21,179 nt of DNA from DASUPK01 sp036520315 (GCA_036520315.1 DATDJZ010000197.1:1-21179), one strand, 5' to 3'. Counted from the first letter of the stretch, positions 13,569 to 21,107 are shown. Translations and numbers: made by a program. Notes: generated by a model from the letters alone, not told the origin.

Positions 13569-15031
13569 CCGACCTCGGCCGGCGACCGTTTCGCCTTGAT
13601 GTCCGCGAGCTGCTCGTCGACCCAGTCACCCGGGTCCCGCTCGTTGATGATCTCCTTGAGCCGTTTGGCCCTGAGCGCGCGCTCCTCGGGCTCCATGGTC
13701 AGCGCACGGTGGATCTCGTCGGCCTGCTCCTGGATGTCGAAGGGGTTGACCGAGAGCGTGCAGTCGCCGAGCTCCTCGTGAGCCCCGGTGTTCTCGGAGA
13801 GCATCACCACCCCGTCGCGGGTGTTGACCGTCGGCGCCTCCTTCGCGACCAGGTTCATCCCGTCGAACAGCGAGTTCACCATCAGCAGGTCGAACTGCTT
13901 GTAGCGCGCCACGGCCTCGTGGAAGTTCTCGTAGATCCGCAGGTCGATCGGCATCCAGTCGGTCGTCCCGTGCCGGTGGTTGACGACGGCGACCAGTGCC
14001 TCGATCCGCTCCAGGTACTCGGCGTACTCGGGCACGTCCTGCCGCGAGGGCTGCAGGTGGGCGATGAACGTGACCTTCTCCCGGAACTCCGGATGCTGCT
14101 CGAGGAAGACGTCGAAGGCGGTGAAGCCGCGGAGAACGTTCTTCGAGAGGTCGGCCCGGTCCACCCGCAGGATCAGGTGGTCGCGGCGGCGGCGCAACAC
14201 CTCCTTCTCGTAGAACTCCACGTCCGAGGACTCCGCCACCCGGTAGAGCCGCTCGGTGTCGATCGAGAGGGGATAGGCGCGAACCCAGGTCTCGCGGCCC
14301 TCGTGGAGCACCGCCATCCGCTCGTAGTCCACCTCGAGCTCCATCAGCTCCCGGCAGCACTGCAGGAAGTTGCGGCAGTACGCGGTGGTGTGGAAGCCGA
14401 TGATGTCGTTCGAGAGCATGCTCAGGTAGATCTCCTCCCGCCAGCGATTCGGGAGGATCCGCCAGGAGTCCGGCTGCGACCAGGGGATGTGGACGAAGTA
14501 CTGGAGGAAGGCGTCGGGGCGGGCTCGCCGGATCACTCCCGGGCAGGTGTAGAGGTGGTAGTCCTGGAGCATCACCACGGGGTCCTCCTGGCCCTCGATC
14601 GCCCGGATGACGCAGTCGGCGATGTCGTCGTTGACGATCTTGTAGCCCTCCTCCCAGGCGTCCACCTCGGCCTGGCGGATGTCGGGTGCGTTGGAGAGGT
14701 CCCAGAGGTAGTGCTGGATGAACCACAAGATCGGGTTCGCGATCACGTTGTAGAAACGGTCGTACGCCGCCGGGTTCGACGCGACGAGCTGGACGTCGTA
14801 GGAGATCCCGTCGACCTCGATCTCCACGGGGCCGTCGCTCTCGTTGGCGACCAGGACGTCCTCCTCGGTCATGGCCGACGCGATCCAGAGCGCCTTGCGG
14901 TGCGAGACCAGCCCCGAGAGGGCGGTCACCAACCCGCCGCCGCCGCGTTGAACGATCCGCTGGCCCGTATCGTCGCGACCGAACGAGGCCGGGCCGCGGT
15001 TCGAGACGATCGTCAGGGGGTACTCGGCCAC
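13565..15031 (-). CDS. otsA: Divergent GT20 glycosyltransferase, trehalose-6-phosphate synthase-like
   Basis: OtsA moves glucose from a nucleotide sugar to glucose 6-phosphate. The 488-residue product has the GT20 frame: SNRG (R12), GGGGLVTALSG (31-40), YNVIANPILW (94-103), DYHL (157-160), HIP (181), PSRQDVPEY (328-336, phosphate Arg) and DGMNLVAKE (390-398). Two usual signatures differ. The canonical GW(S/P)G after the first Trp is ASA here (LWIASA, 48-53), and RLDY(S/T)KG becomes RVDRADLSKN (289-298) with two more residues. The core acceptor and donor residues seem kept, so T6P synthesis is likely but another acceptor is possible. It is the last gene of the array, 30 bases after csaA, with no otsB in the window. 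The symbol is by similarity only. Confidence 0.82.
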   Translation of the reverse strand: MAEYPLTIVSNRGPASFGRDDTGQRIVQRGGGGLVTALSGLVSHRKALWIASAMTEEDVLVANESDGPVEIEVDGISYDVQLVASNPAAYDRFYNVIANPILWFIQHYLWDLSNAPDIRQAEVDAWEEGYKIVNDDIADCVIRAIEGQEDPVVMLQDYHLYTCPGVIRRARPDAFLQYFVHIPWSQPDSWRILPNRWREEIYLSMLSNDIIGFHTTAYCRNFLQCCRELMELEVDYERMAVLHEGRETWVRAYPLSIDTERLYRVAESSDVEFYEKEVLRRRRDHLILRVDRADLSKNVLRGFTAFDVFLEQHPEFREKVTFIAHLQPSRQDVPEYAEYLERIEALVAVVNHRHGTTDWMPIDLRIYENFHEAVARYKQFDLLMVNSLFDGMNLVAKEAPTVNTRDGVVMLSENTGAHEELGDCTLSVNPFDIQEQADEIHRALTMEPEERALRAKRLKEIINERDPGDWVDEQLADIKAKRSPAEVG

Positions 15032-15061
15032 CCTCCGTTTGTATCAGGCGCGGCTAAGAGC

Positions 15062-15397
15062 TCATGCGATCCGGTCCCCGGGCTCCACGTCCTCGTCCGG
15101 CCGCAGCAGCACCACTCCCTTGGCGTCGTCGAGCGCGCCCAGGACCAGCACCTCGGAGAGGAAGGGGCCGATCCGCTTCGGCGGGAAGTTGACAACCCCG
15201 ACGACGAGTCGCCCCTCCAGCTCCTCCCGCGCGTAGTGGCTGATCTGCGCCGAGGAGCGCTTGCGGCCGATCTCGGGGCCGAAGTCGATCTCCAGCTTCC
15301 AGGCCGGAACGCGAGCCTCCGGGAACTCCTCCACGCCCACCACTCGGCCGACGCGCATGTCGACCGCCTCGAACTGCTCCCAGGTGATCTCGGCCAT
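15062..15397 (-). CDS. csaA: CsaA-type tRNA-binding-domain protein
   Basis: The 111-residue product is a lone tRNA-binding (OB-fold) domain: MAEITWEQFEAVDMRVGRVV, then ARVPAWKLEIDFG, SSAQISHYAREELEGR and VVGVVNFPPKRIGPFLSEVLVLG. This matches CsaA and the C-terminal domain of methionyl-tRNA synthetase; CsaA forms dimers and is described as having chaperone or export-related activity. ATG 15397 is the clear start, although the open frame runs further up into the GT4 gene. It lies 16 bases after the TreT-like stop and 30 bases before the GT20 gene, an unexpected place that suggests co-transcription. Confidence 0.92.
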   Translation of the reverse strand: MAEITWEQFEAVDMRVGRVVGVEEFPEARVPAWKLEIDFGPEIGRKRSSAQISHYAREELEGRLVVGVVNFPPKRIGPFLSEVLVLGALDDAKGVVLLRPDEDVEPGDRIA

Positions 15398-15413
15398 CGG
15401 CGGTCGATGCCCC

Positions 15414-16649
15414 TCAGTCGAGCGAGTTGAAGATCCGCATCCAGTCGAGCAGTAGGCGCGGCGAGAGGAAGCGCTCCCGGGTCCGCTCCTTGCCGGCACG
15501 GCCGAGCCGGCGACCGAGCTCCGGGTCCTGAAGGATCTGGGTGCAGCGGTCGGCCGCCAACTCGGGCGAGTCGACCAGGTAGCCGTCCTCGCCGTCCACG
15601 ATCTGCAGTGGGATGCCACCGACGTCACCGCCGATCGTCGCCCGGCCCTTCCAGAGCGCCTCGGCGACGGTCAGGCCGAAGCCCTCGCGGATCGACTTCT
15701 GCAGGACGACGTCGGCCTGGGATTGGAATGCGTTCACCTCGATCGCGCCGACGTTGTTGAGGTTGTTGAGGATCTTGATGTCGGGATCCGACCCGGCGTA
15801 CTCGAAGGTGCGGTGGAAGAACTCCCAGCCCTCCGGATCATCCGTTGCCATCGATCCGACCAGGGCGAGCTGGACTTCGGGGATCTCCTTCGTGACCTGC
15901 CGGTAGGCGTCGATCACCCCGATCGGGTCCTTCCAGGGATCGAACCGAGAGACCTGGCAGATCATCGGCCGGTCGACGTCGATCCCGAACTGATTGCAGA
16001 CGAAGGCCGCGTCGTCGGGGGAGAGCGCCATGTTCTTCGGGGAGAGCGGATCAATGGCCGGAGGCACGATCCGGACCCCGCCGTGGCCGTCGAGCCCATT
16101 CGGCACGTACTGCTCGAGGTGCCAGACGGTGATCTCGTACTCCGAGATCAGCGGCAGGAGCCGGTCGATCGGCTCCGGGTTCGGCTCGGAGAGGTCGATG
16201 TGGCAGCGCCAGACCCAGTGTTTGGCATGGTCGGTGGCGTTGTGCCTCATGCCGACCGGCTGCGGGTCGTGCACGATGATCACGTCCCACTCCCCCTCGA
16301 GGCTCTCCGCGTTCATCTTGTTGTAGTGGTCGAACAGCTCCCACTGGCTCGGTGTGAGCGTGTTCGGGTCTCCCTGCAGCGAGTTGTGGAGGAGCTTGGT
16401 GGCGTTGAAGAACTCCTCCCGGCCCATGATCACCTGCCAGTGGGCCTCCAGCCCGACGTCCCGCATCAGCGGCACGATCGTGTAGAGGATCTCGGAGACG
16501 CCCCCGCCGAATGCCGTCGCGCTGATGTGAAGGACGCGCTTGCCCTTCAGGCTCTCGGCCAGCTCCCTGATCTCGTCGACCAGCCCCCGGCCGGCCAGGT
16601 GCGTGTAGTCGGCCAGCGACTTGCTGCCGAGCGCTACCTCCTGAAGCAC
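15414..16649 (-). CDS. treT: GT4 glycosyltransferase, trehalose synthase TreT-like
   Basis: TreT makes trehalose directly from glucose and a nucleotide-glucose, without a phosphate step. The 411-residue product is a GT-B enzyme with a GT4 signature: donor residues R235 and K240 in RFDPWKDPIG, and the E-X7-E motif EGFGLTVAE (322-330). The N-terminus ALGSKSLADYTHLAGRG and HISATAFGGGVSEILYTIVP (41-60) are typical of the TreT group. I start at GTG 16649, three bases after a GGGGGA ribosome-like site; the open frame goes on upstream but there overlaps the phosphatase gene. It follows that gene by 46 bases on the same strand. Other trehalose or disaccharide GT4 enzymes are the alternative. Confidence 0.86.
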   Translation of the reverse strand: MLQEVALGSKSLADYTHLAGRGLVDEIRELAESLKGKRVLHISATAFGGGVSEILYTIVPLMRDVGLEAHWQVIMGREEFFNATKLLHNSLQGDPNTLTPSQWELFDHYNKMNAESLEGEWDVIIVHDPQPVGMRHNATDHAKHWVWRCHIDLSEPNPEPIDRLLPLISEYEITVWHLEQYVPNGLDGHGGVRIVPPAIDPLSPKNMALSPDDAAFVCNQFGIDVDRPMICQVSRFDPWKDPIGVIDAYRQVTKEIPEVQLALVGSMATDDPEGWEFFHRTFEYAGSDPDIKILNNLNNVGAIEVNAFQSQADVVLQKSIREGFGLTVAEALWKGRATIGGDVGGIPLQIVDGEDGYLVDSPELAADRCTQILQDPELGRRLGRAGKERTRERFLSPRLLLDWMRIFNSLD

Positions 16650-16695
16650 GGGTCCCCCATGGTCAATTGAGTGCGCAAGGGCGAAAACGTACTCG

Positions 16696-17622
16696 TCAAG
16701 AGGTGGCGTTGCGGAGCCGCTCGATGCCCGCGTCGATCTCGCGGCAGATCGCGGAGTGGAGCTCGGGGTTGGCGGCCGCCACGCAGGACATCTGGAACTC
16801 ATGGCCCGAGCCGAGCAGCGGCCGCCCGCTGAGCGGCTTGCCGTAGGCGTCGCTCACGATCGCGCCGCACTCCTCCAGGCAGATCGCTGCGGCGGCGAGG
16901 TCGTAGGGCGAGTTGTTGAGCACCGATCCGCTGCCGACCCGCTCGAACTCCGCGCGGATCTCGGGCACGTCGTCGATCATCCGCGGCCCCGGCTCGACGT
17001 ACGCATCGAGCTGACCCGTCGCGATGCGGGTCATGTCGTAGGTGGCCGAGCCGAGGTCGAAGGTTCCGCCGCCCACCGACGAGGCGTCGATCAACTCGCA
17101 GATCACCTCGATCAGGGCGCGTGCGGGCCGCCCGCGAAAGCCGTAGGTCCAGAACATCCGCTCCAGCGATTGGTTCCCCGAAAGCGTGGCCGCCGGCTCG
17201 AGCCCCTCGCCGCGCTCGGCGACGAAGCCCCGGCCGCTCTTCACCTCCAGCACGCAGCCCACCCGCACATCTCCCATCGTCGGTTCCGAGTCGAGCGGTG
17301 CGGCCGCCACCGAGACGCAGCACGACTCCAGTCCGGCCAGTGCGGGCCGGGTGCCGTCGATCGGGTCCACCACGAGGACCCACTCGGCGCGGTCGCCCGC
17401 CGGCGAGATCAGGCCGCGGTCCTCGGAGTAGAAGGAGACCTCGGGGGCGCGCTCGGCGAGGAAGGACTCCATCCGCGCCTCGGCCCGCTCGTCGATCTCG
17501 AAGGTGACGTCGCCGCCCTCCCCCTCCCCGGAGTGAGCGCGACCGGTGTGCGCTCCGAGGTGAGGCAGGACCTCCTCGCGCAGGGTCGCAGCGAGGTCAG
17601 AGACGAGCTCGCGGATCTTCAT
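16696..17622 (-). CDS. Inositol-monophosphatase-superfamily phosphatase
   Basis: The 308-residue product belongs to the lithium-sensitive Mg-dependent phosphatases: SEDRG (66-70, first metal-binding acidic pair in place of GEE), DPIDGTRPAL (86-95, the metal-binding DPIDGT), GSATYDMTRIATGQLDAYVE (191-210) and YDLAAAAICLEECGAIVSD (240-258, in place of WDxAAG). All three metal sites have acidic residues. Members cleave inositol phosphate, fructose 1,6-bisphosphate, histidinol phosphate or PAP. Which substrate applies is not shown. It lies directly upstream of the trehalose-type enzymes, so a sugar-phosphate role is possible. ATG 17622 is the start; a hairpin repeat copy lies just before it. Confidence 0.85.
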   Translation of the reverse strand: MKIRELVSDLAATLREEVLPHLGAHTGRAHSGEGEGGDVTFEIDERAEARMESFLAERAPEVSFYSEDRGLISPAGDRAEWVLVVDPIDGTRPALAGLESCCVSVAAAPLDSEPTMGDVRVGCVLEVKSGRGFVAERGEGLEPAATLSGNQSLERMFWTYGFRGRPARALIEVICELIDASSVGGGTFDLGSATYDMTRIATGQLDAYVEPGPRMIDDVPEIRAEFERVGSGSVLNNSPYDLAAAAICLEECGAIVSDAYGKPLSGRPLLGSGHEFQMSCVAAANPELHSAICREIDAGIERLRNATS

Positions 17623-17632
17623 GCTCCGGCAT

Positions 17633-17666
17633 TAAACGGGTTGCGCCTACGCGCACCCTCGCATCT
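17633..17666. repeat. Hairpin repeat copy D, just after the htrA-like stop codon
   Basis: The copy has the stem GGGT (17638-17641) with ACCC (17655-17658) and GCGC (17643-17646) with GCGC (17651-17654), a bulged T at 17642, and loop CTAC. On the gene strand it reads GGGTGCGC, loop, GCGC, A, ACCC, then GTTTAA. That is hairpin plus a short T-tract, right after the protease stop TAG, so it may act as a weak terminator between the protease and the phosphatase genes. It matches the inner copy at 18848-18876 in 26 of 28 core bases. Confidence 0.72.
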
Positions 17667-18915
17667 ACTGATTTACATCCGCGGGGCGTGAGCCGAGCGT
17701 GACGTCGACGCTTGCCTTCTGGCCGTCGCGGATGATGTCGAGTGTCACGGTGTCGCCCGGCTTGTGCTGGGCGACCAGCGTCGAGAGGTCGTTGTTCTGC
17801 AGCACCGGCTTGCCGTCGACCGCGATGACGACGTCGCCGCCGGTCTTCACCCGCTGCAGCTGGAACGTGTCTTCGCCGGTCGACCCCTTCACGCCGGCGT
17901 CGTCGGCGGGGCTGCCGTCGACCACGTCCGTGATCAGCGCTCCCGCCTCGGTATCGAGGCCGAGGTGCTCGGCGAGCTGCGGGTAGAGCGACTCGCTGGT
18001 CACGCCGAGATATGCGTATTCGACCTTGCCGTCGGCCTTCAGTTGGTCGAGCGAGTAGCGAACGGAGGTCACCGGGATCGCGAAGCCGACGCCCGAGTTG
18101 CTGCCGGAGCTCGAGGCGATCTGTTCGTTGATGCCGATCACCTGACCCTTGGCGTCCAGGAGCGGCCCGCCGGAGTTGCCGGGGTTGATCGACGCGTCGG
18201 TTTGGATCGCGTTGTCGATCCCGAAGTTCGTGAGGCCCTCGACCGTCCGGTCGGTGGCGGAGACGACGCCGATCGACAGGGACTGCTCCTCGCCGAACGG
18301 GCTGCCGATCGCGGCGACCGGCTCGCCGACGGCGAAGCTCGAGCGGTCCGAGAGGGTCACCGGCTTGAGGTCGAGCCCGTCCGGATCGACCTTGATCAGC
18401 GCCACGTCGGCGTCGGCGTCGAAGCCGACGATCTGGGCTGGGACCCGGTTGCGGTCGCCGAACTCGACGAAGACCTGCTTGGCCTCACGCGGCGTGCCGC
18501 CGCCGTTCAGGTGGCCGCCGCTGGTCACCACGTGGGCGTTGGTGACGATGTGCCCGTCGGTGTCGACCACGAAGCCCGACCCCTGCCCGGCAGAGCCGCC
18601 CCCGCCGAGCAGATCGTTGACTCCGCCCTCGAAGACGGAATCGATGGTCACCACGCCGGGGGAGACGTCCCTGTAGATCTCAGCGGGGTTGAAGCTGCCG
18701 TCGCTCGCCTGGACGACCACCTGCGTTGCCGTCTGGGTCGCCGACGCCGCGGCGGGCGTGCTCGAATTGTCGTCTCCACCACCACCGCAACCCGCGATCA
18801 GTGCTGCCGCGATCCCCACCAGCAGGAAACGGGTTGCTCCTCCACGACTAAACGGGTTGCGCTTCCGCGCACCCTCTCCTGATCGGAGCACCCTCGCATC
18901 AGTACGCACCCTCAT
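17665..18915 (-). CDS. HtrA-like trypsin-family serine protease lipoprotein with PDZ domain
   Basis: The 416-residue product is a DegP/HtrA-type protease for envelope protein quality control. The triad is H128 (TNAHVV), D170 (DADVALIKV) and S248 (GNSGGP). A PDZ domain follows at about 305-400 (YLGVT, ALITDVVDGSPADDAGV, DVVIAVDGKP). The N-terminus has a lipobox-like LIAGC (Cys43) after a hydrophobic helix, so it is probably a membrane lipoprotein on the outer face. The ATG 18915 overlaps the kinase stop by four bases (ATGA), giving translational coupling; GTG 18891 is an alternative start. The N-region before Cys43 is largely made of two nested hairpin repeats, an in-frame addition of 13 codons. 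Confidence 0.93.
   Translation of the reverse strand: MRVRTDARVLRSGEGARKRNPFSRGGATRFLLVGIAAALIAGCGGGGDDNSSTPAAASATQTATQVVVQASDGSFNPAEIYRDVSPGVVTIDSVFEGGVNDLLGGGGSAGQGSGFVVDTDGHIVTNAHVVTSGGHLNGGGTPREAKQVFVEFGDRNRVPAQIVGFDADADVALIKVDPDGLDLKPVTLSDRSSFAVGEPVAAIGSPFGEEQSLSIGVVSATDRTVEGLTNFGIDNAIQTDASINPGNSGGPLLDAKGQVIGINEQIASSSGSNSGVGFAIPVTSVRYSLDQLKADGKVEYAYLGVTSESLYPQLAEHLGLDTEAGALITDVVDGSPADDAGVKGSTGEDTFQLQRVKTGGDVVIAVDGKPVLQNNDLSTLVAQHKPGDTVTLDIIRDGQKASVDVTLGSRPADVNQ
18819..18900. repeat. Nested hairpin repeats B/C: one element inserted into another, in the htrA-like 5' region
   Basis: The outer element runs 18819-18841 and 18876-18900. Removing 18842-18880 leaves GGGT-T-GCTCC (18831-18840), a loop, and GGAGC-ACCC (18885-18893), nearly the sequence of copy A. 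The inner element (18842-18875) has its own stem GGGT/ACCC and GCGC/GCGC with TTCC loop (18854-18874). CTCCT occurs on both sides of the insert, at 18837-18841 and 18876-18880, as a 5-bp direct repeat that looks like target duplication. The two arms of the outer stem still pair fully. The added 39 bp are in frame with the protease gene. Confidence 0.7.
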
Positions 18916-20390
18916 GCCGCCACCTCAACGGGCTCCCGCTGCCGGCGCCGGCCTCCGGACACCGGCAGGCTGAGCGTGAATGCGGTGTGGCCCCGGCGTG
19001 AGACCACCGCGATCTCCCCGCCCATGCGGCGGGCGAGCTCCTCGGCGATCGCGAGCCCGAGCCCCGAACCGGACGCGGTCTCGCCCGTGTAGAAGCGATC
19101 GAAGACCTTTGGGATCGCGCGCGGGTCGATTCCCTTCTTGGCGTCGTCCCCGACAATCAGCTCCGCCGCGTTCGTCCCGCGCACGGCGGTCACCGTCACG
19201 TTGGTCCCCTGCGGGGTGTGGGTGATCGCATTGTCGATCAGGATACGAATGATTTGTGAAACCCGATTTAGGTCGGCGAGGGCGACCACGTCGCCGCGGC
19301 CGCGAACCTGGAGCGTCGACTCGTGCAGGCTGACGGCGGGCCGGAACTCATCCGCAACCTGCCTGGCGGCCTCCTTGAGGTCGACGGGCTCGCGCTTGAT
19401 CTCCATCACGTCGGCGTCCAGGCGCGAGAGGTCGAGCAGGTCGATGGTGAGCTTCTGCAGCCGCTCGACCTGAGCCCGGATCTCGGCGATGAAGGCTCGC
19501 CGCTCGGCGGCGGTCAGCTTCTCGGTCTCGAGGAGCTCGAGGAAGCCACCCAGGGAGAAGATCGGCGTTCGCAGCTCATGCGAGGCGTTGGCGATGAACT
19601 CCTTCCGCGAGCTGTCGAGCCGCGCCAGCCGGCGCTGCATCTCGTTGAAGCTCCGAGCAAGCTGGCCGAGCTCGTCCGAGGAGTCGACGGGAATCGGCTG
19701 GTCGAAGCTGCCCTCGGCCACCGCTTCCGCCGCCCGCCGCATCCGGCGGAGCCGGCGCGAGACCGCCCCCGACGCCCAGAAGGCGATCAGCGAGGCGACG
19801 ACGAGAGCGATCAGGCCGGCGATCAGGATCTGGCGCCGAACCAGGGCCACGTCGTCGTTCACCTCCGCGAGCTGGGTCGAGAGCACCTCCACCCAGCGGG
19901 TCCGCCCGTTGAGCTTGATCGGGACGGCCGAGGTCCCGACCCGCGAGCCGGCCACGCGCTCCGCCCCTGTGGCGATCTGCCCCTCGGAGATCGCCGCGTC
20001 GGCTGTCAGGTAGCGGCCCTGAAGGGCGGTGGCTTCGGATTGCGAGTCCGCGACGACGAAGGCGGGTGACGGTCCTCCCGGTGCGTCCCTGACGGCGAGC
20101 AGCGTCACCCGGCTCTCGGTCGACTGCGACGTCGAGCGGACGAGCTCGGAGATCTCAGTCCGTGAAGCGCCGGACTCGAGGGCCCGCGTCAGGCGCGGGG
20201 ACTGCTCGGTCCCCAGCCTCTCGAGCCTGCGGAGCTTCTCGGCGGTCAGGCTCGACTCGAGCTGGGGCACCACGTAGAGGTAGACGAAGGCGATCGCCCC
20301 GGCGGTGATCAGTGTGATCAGGACAACGAGACGGTTGCGGAGGGTGTTGAGGCGGAGCCAGGCCGGTCTCACGATGACGGTGCGCGCCAC
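18912..20390 (-). CDS. Sensor histidine kinase with two membrane helices
   Basis: The 492-residue product has a membrane helix at about 20-41, an extracellular sensor region of about 145 residues, a second helix at 187-207, a HAMP linker, a HisKA dimerisation domain with the phosphorylated His271 in ASHELRTP, and a HATPase domain. The N box has N387 (ILIDNAITHTP) and the G2 box GSGLGLAI (441-448). The G1 box reads VGDDAKKGIDP, where the usual pattern is DxGxG, so the first glycine is missing. The rest of the ATP site looks intact. GTG 20390 is directly next to the regulator stop (TGA-GTG), and the product overlaps the protease start. With the adjacent regulator and HtrA it suggests envelope stress sensing; the signal is unknown. 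Confidence 0.93.
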   Translation of the reverse strand: MARTVIVRPAWLRLNTLRNRLVVLITLITAGAIAFVYLYVVPQLESSLTAEKLRRLERLGTEQSPRLTRALESGASRTEISELVRSTSQSTESRVTLLAVRDAPGGPSPAFVVADSQSEATALQGRYLTADAAISEGQIATGAERVAGSRVGTSAVPIKLNGRTRWVEVLSTQLAEVNDDVALVRRQILIAGLIALVVASLIAFWASGAVSRRLRRMRRAAEAVAEGSFDQPIPVDSSDELGQLARSFNEMQRRLARLDSSRKEFIANASHELRTPIFSLGGFLELLETEKLTAAERRAFIAEIRAQVERLQKLTIDLLDLSRLDADVMEIKREPVDLKEAARQVADEFRPAVSLHESTLQVRGRGDVVALADLNRVSQIIRILIDNAITHTPQGTNVTVTAVRGTNAAELIVGDDAKKGIDPRAIPKVFDRFYTGETASGSGLGLAIAEELARRMGGEIAVVSRRGHTAFTLSLPVSGGRRRQREPVEVAA

Positions 20391-21101
20391 TCAATCGCGG
20401 TCGGCGTCGCGGAAGCGGTAGCCGACGCCGCGCACCGTGAACAGGTACTCGGGCTTCTTCGCGTCGGTCTCCAGCTTCTCGCGGAGGTGCCTGATGTGGA
20501 CATCGACGGTGCGTGGATCTCGGTAGGTCGAGTCGCCCCAGATGTGCTCGAGCAGCATCTCCCGGGTGAAGACCCGGCCCGGGGAGGCTGCCAGCGCCGC
20601 CAGGATCTCGAACTCGACGTAGGTGAGCTGCACCGGCTTCGTGCCGAGCTTGACTGAGCGGCGCTCGAAGTCGATCTCGAGCTTCCCGGCCACGATCGGC
20701 TCATTCCCGACGAGTCCTGGGCCGGCCATGTTTCCGCGCCGCAGCGCGGCCTTGACCCGGCTGCGGAACTCGCGGACCGAGAAGGGCTTGGTGATGTAGT
20801 CGTCCGCGCCCATCTCGAGGCCGGCGACCTTGTCGATCTCGTCCCCTTTTGCCGTCAGCATGATGATCGGCACCTGGCTGCGGGTGCGAAGGCGCCTGCA
20901 CACCTCAATCCCGTCGAGCCTGGGAAGCATGATGTCGAGGACCACCAGATCGAAGCGCTCCTCCCCGAACCGATCGAGGGCTTCCTGCCCATCCATCGCC
21001 CCCACCACCTCATAACCTTCCTTGCGGAGTGGGTAGGTGAGAAGCGTTTGCACGGCCTGTTCATCGTCCACGAGCAGGATCCGTGCCTGTCCTCGTGCCA
21101 T
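20391..21101 (-). CDS. OmpR/PhoB-family response regulator
   Basis: The 236-residue product has a complete receiver domain (acidic pocket D12-D13, phosphorylation D56 in LVVLDIMLP, T83, K105 in ITKPF) and a C-terminal winged-helix DNA-binding domain (LTYVEFEILAALAASPGRVF, then DVHIRHLREKLE and FTVRGVGYRF). Its stop abuts the GTG of the kinase, so the pair is translated together. ATG 21101 is the start; no ribosome site is seen, and a TAACCT box lies six bases upstream, which suggests a leaderless mRNA. It probably regulates its own operon, including the protease gene. Confidence 0.97.
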   Translation of the reverse strand: MARGQARILLVDDEQAVQTLLTYPLRKEGYEVVGAMDGQEALDRFGEERFDLVVLDIMLPRLDGIEVCRRLRTRSQVPIIMLTAKGDEIDKVAGLEMGADDYITKPFSVREFRSRVKAALRRGNMAGPGLVGNEPIVAGKLEIDFERRSVKLGTKPVQLTYVEFEILAALAASPGRVFTREMLLEHIWGDSTYRDPRTVDVHIRHLREKLETDAKKPEYLFTVRGVGYRFRDADRD

Positions 21102-21107
21102 GCCTGA

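Noticed and set aside
13709..15430. A 573-codon open frame on the plus strand across the GT20 and csaA genes
   Set aside because: It is the reverse-strand shadow of two well-recognised genes; its Asp/Val/Leu/His-rich composition is what antisense GC-rich coding DNA gives, and no motif is seen.
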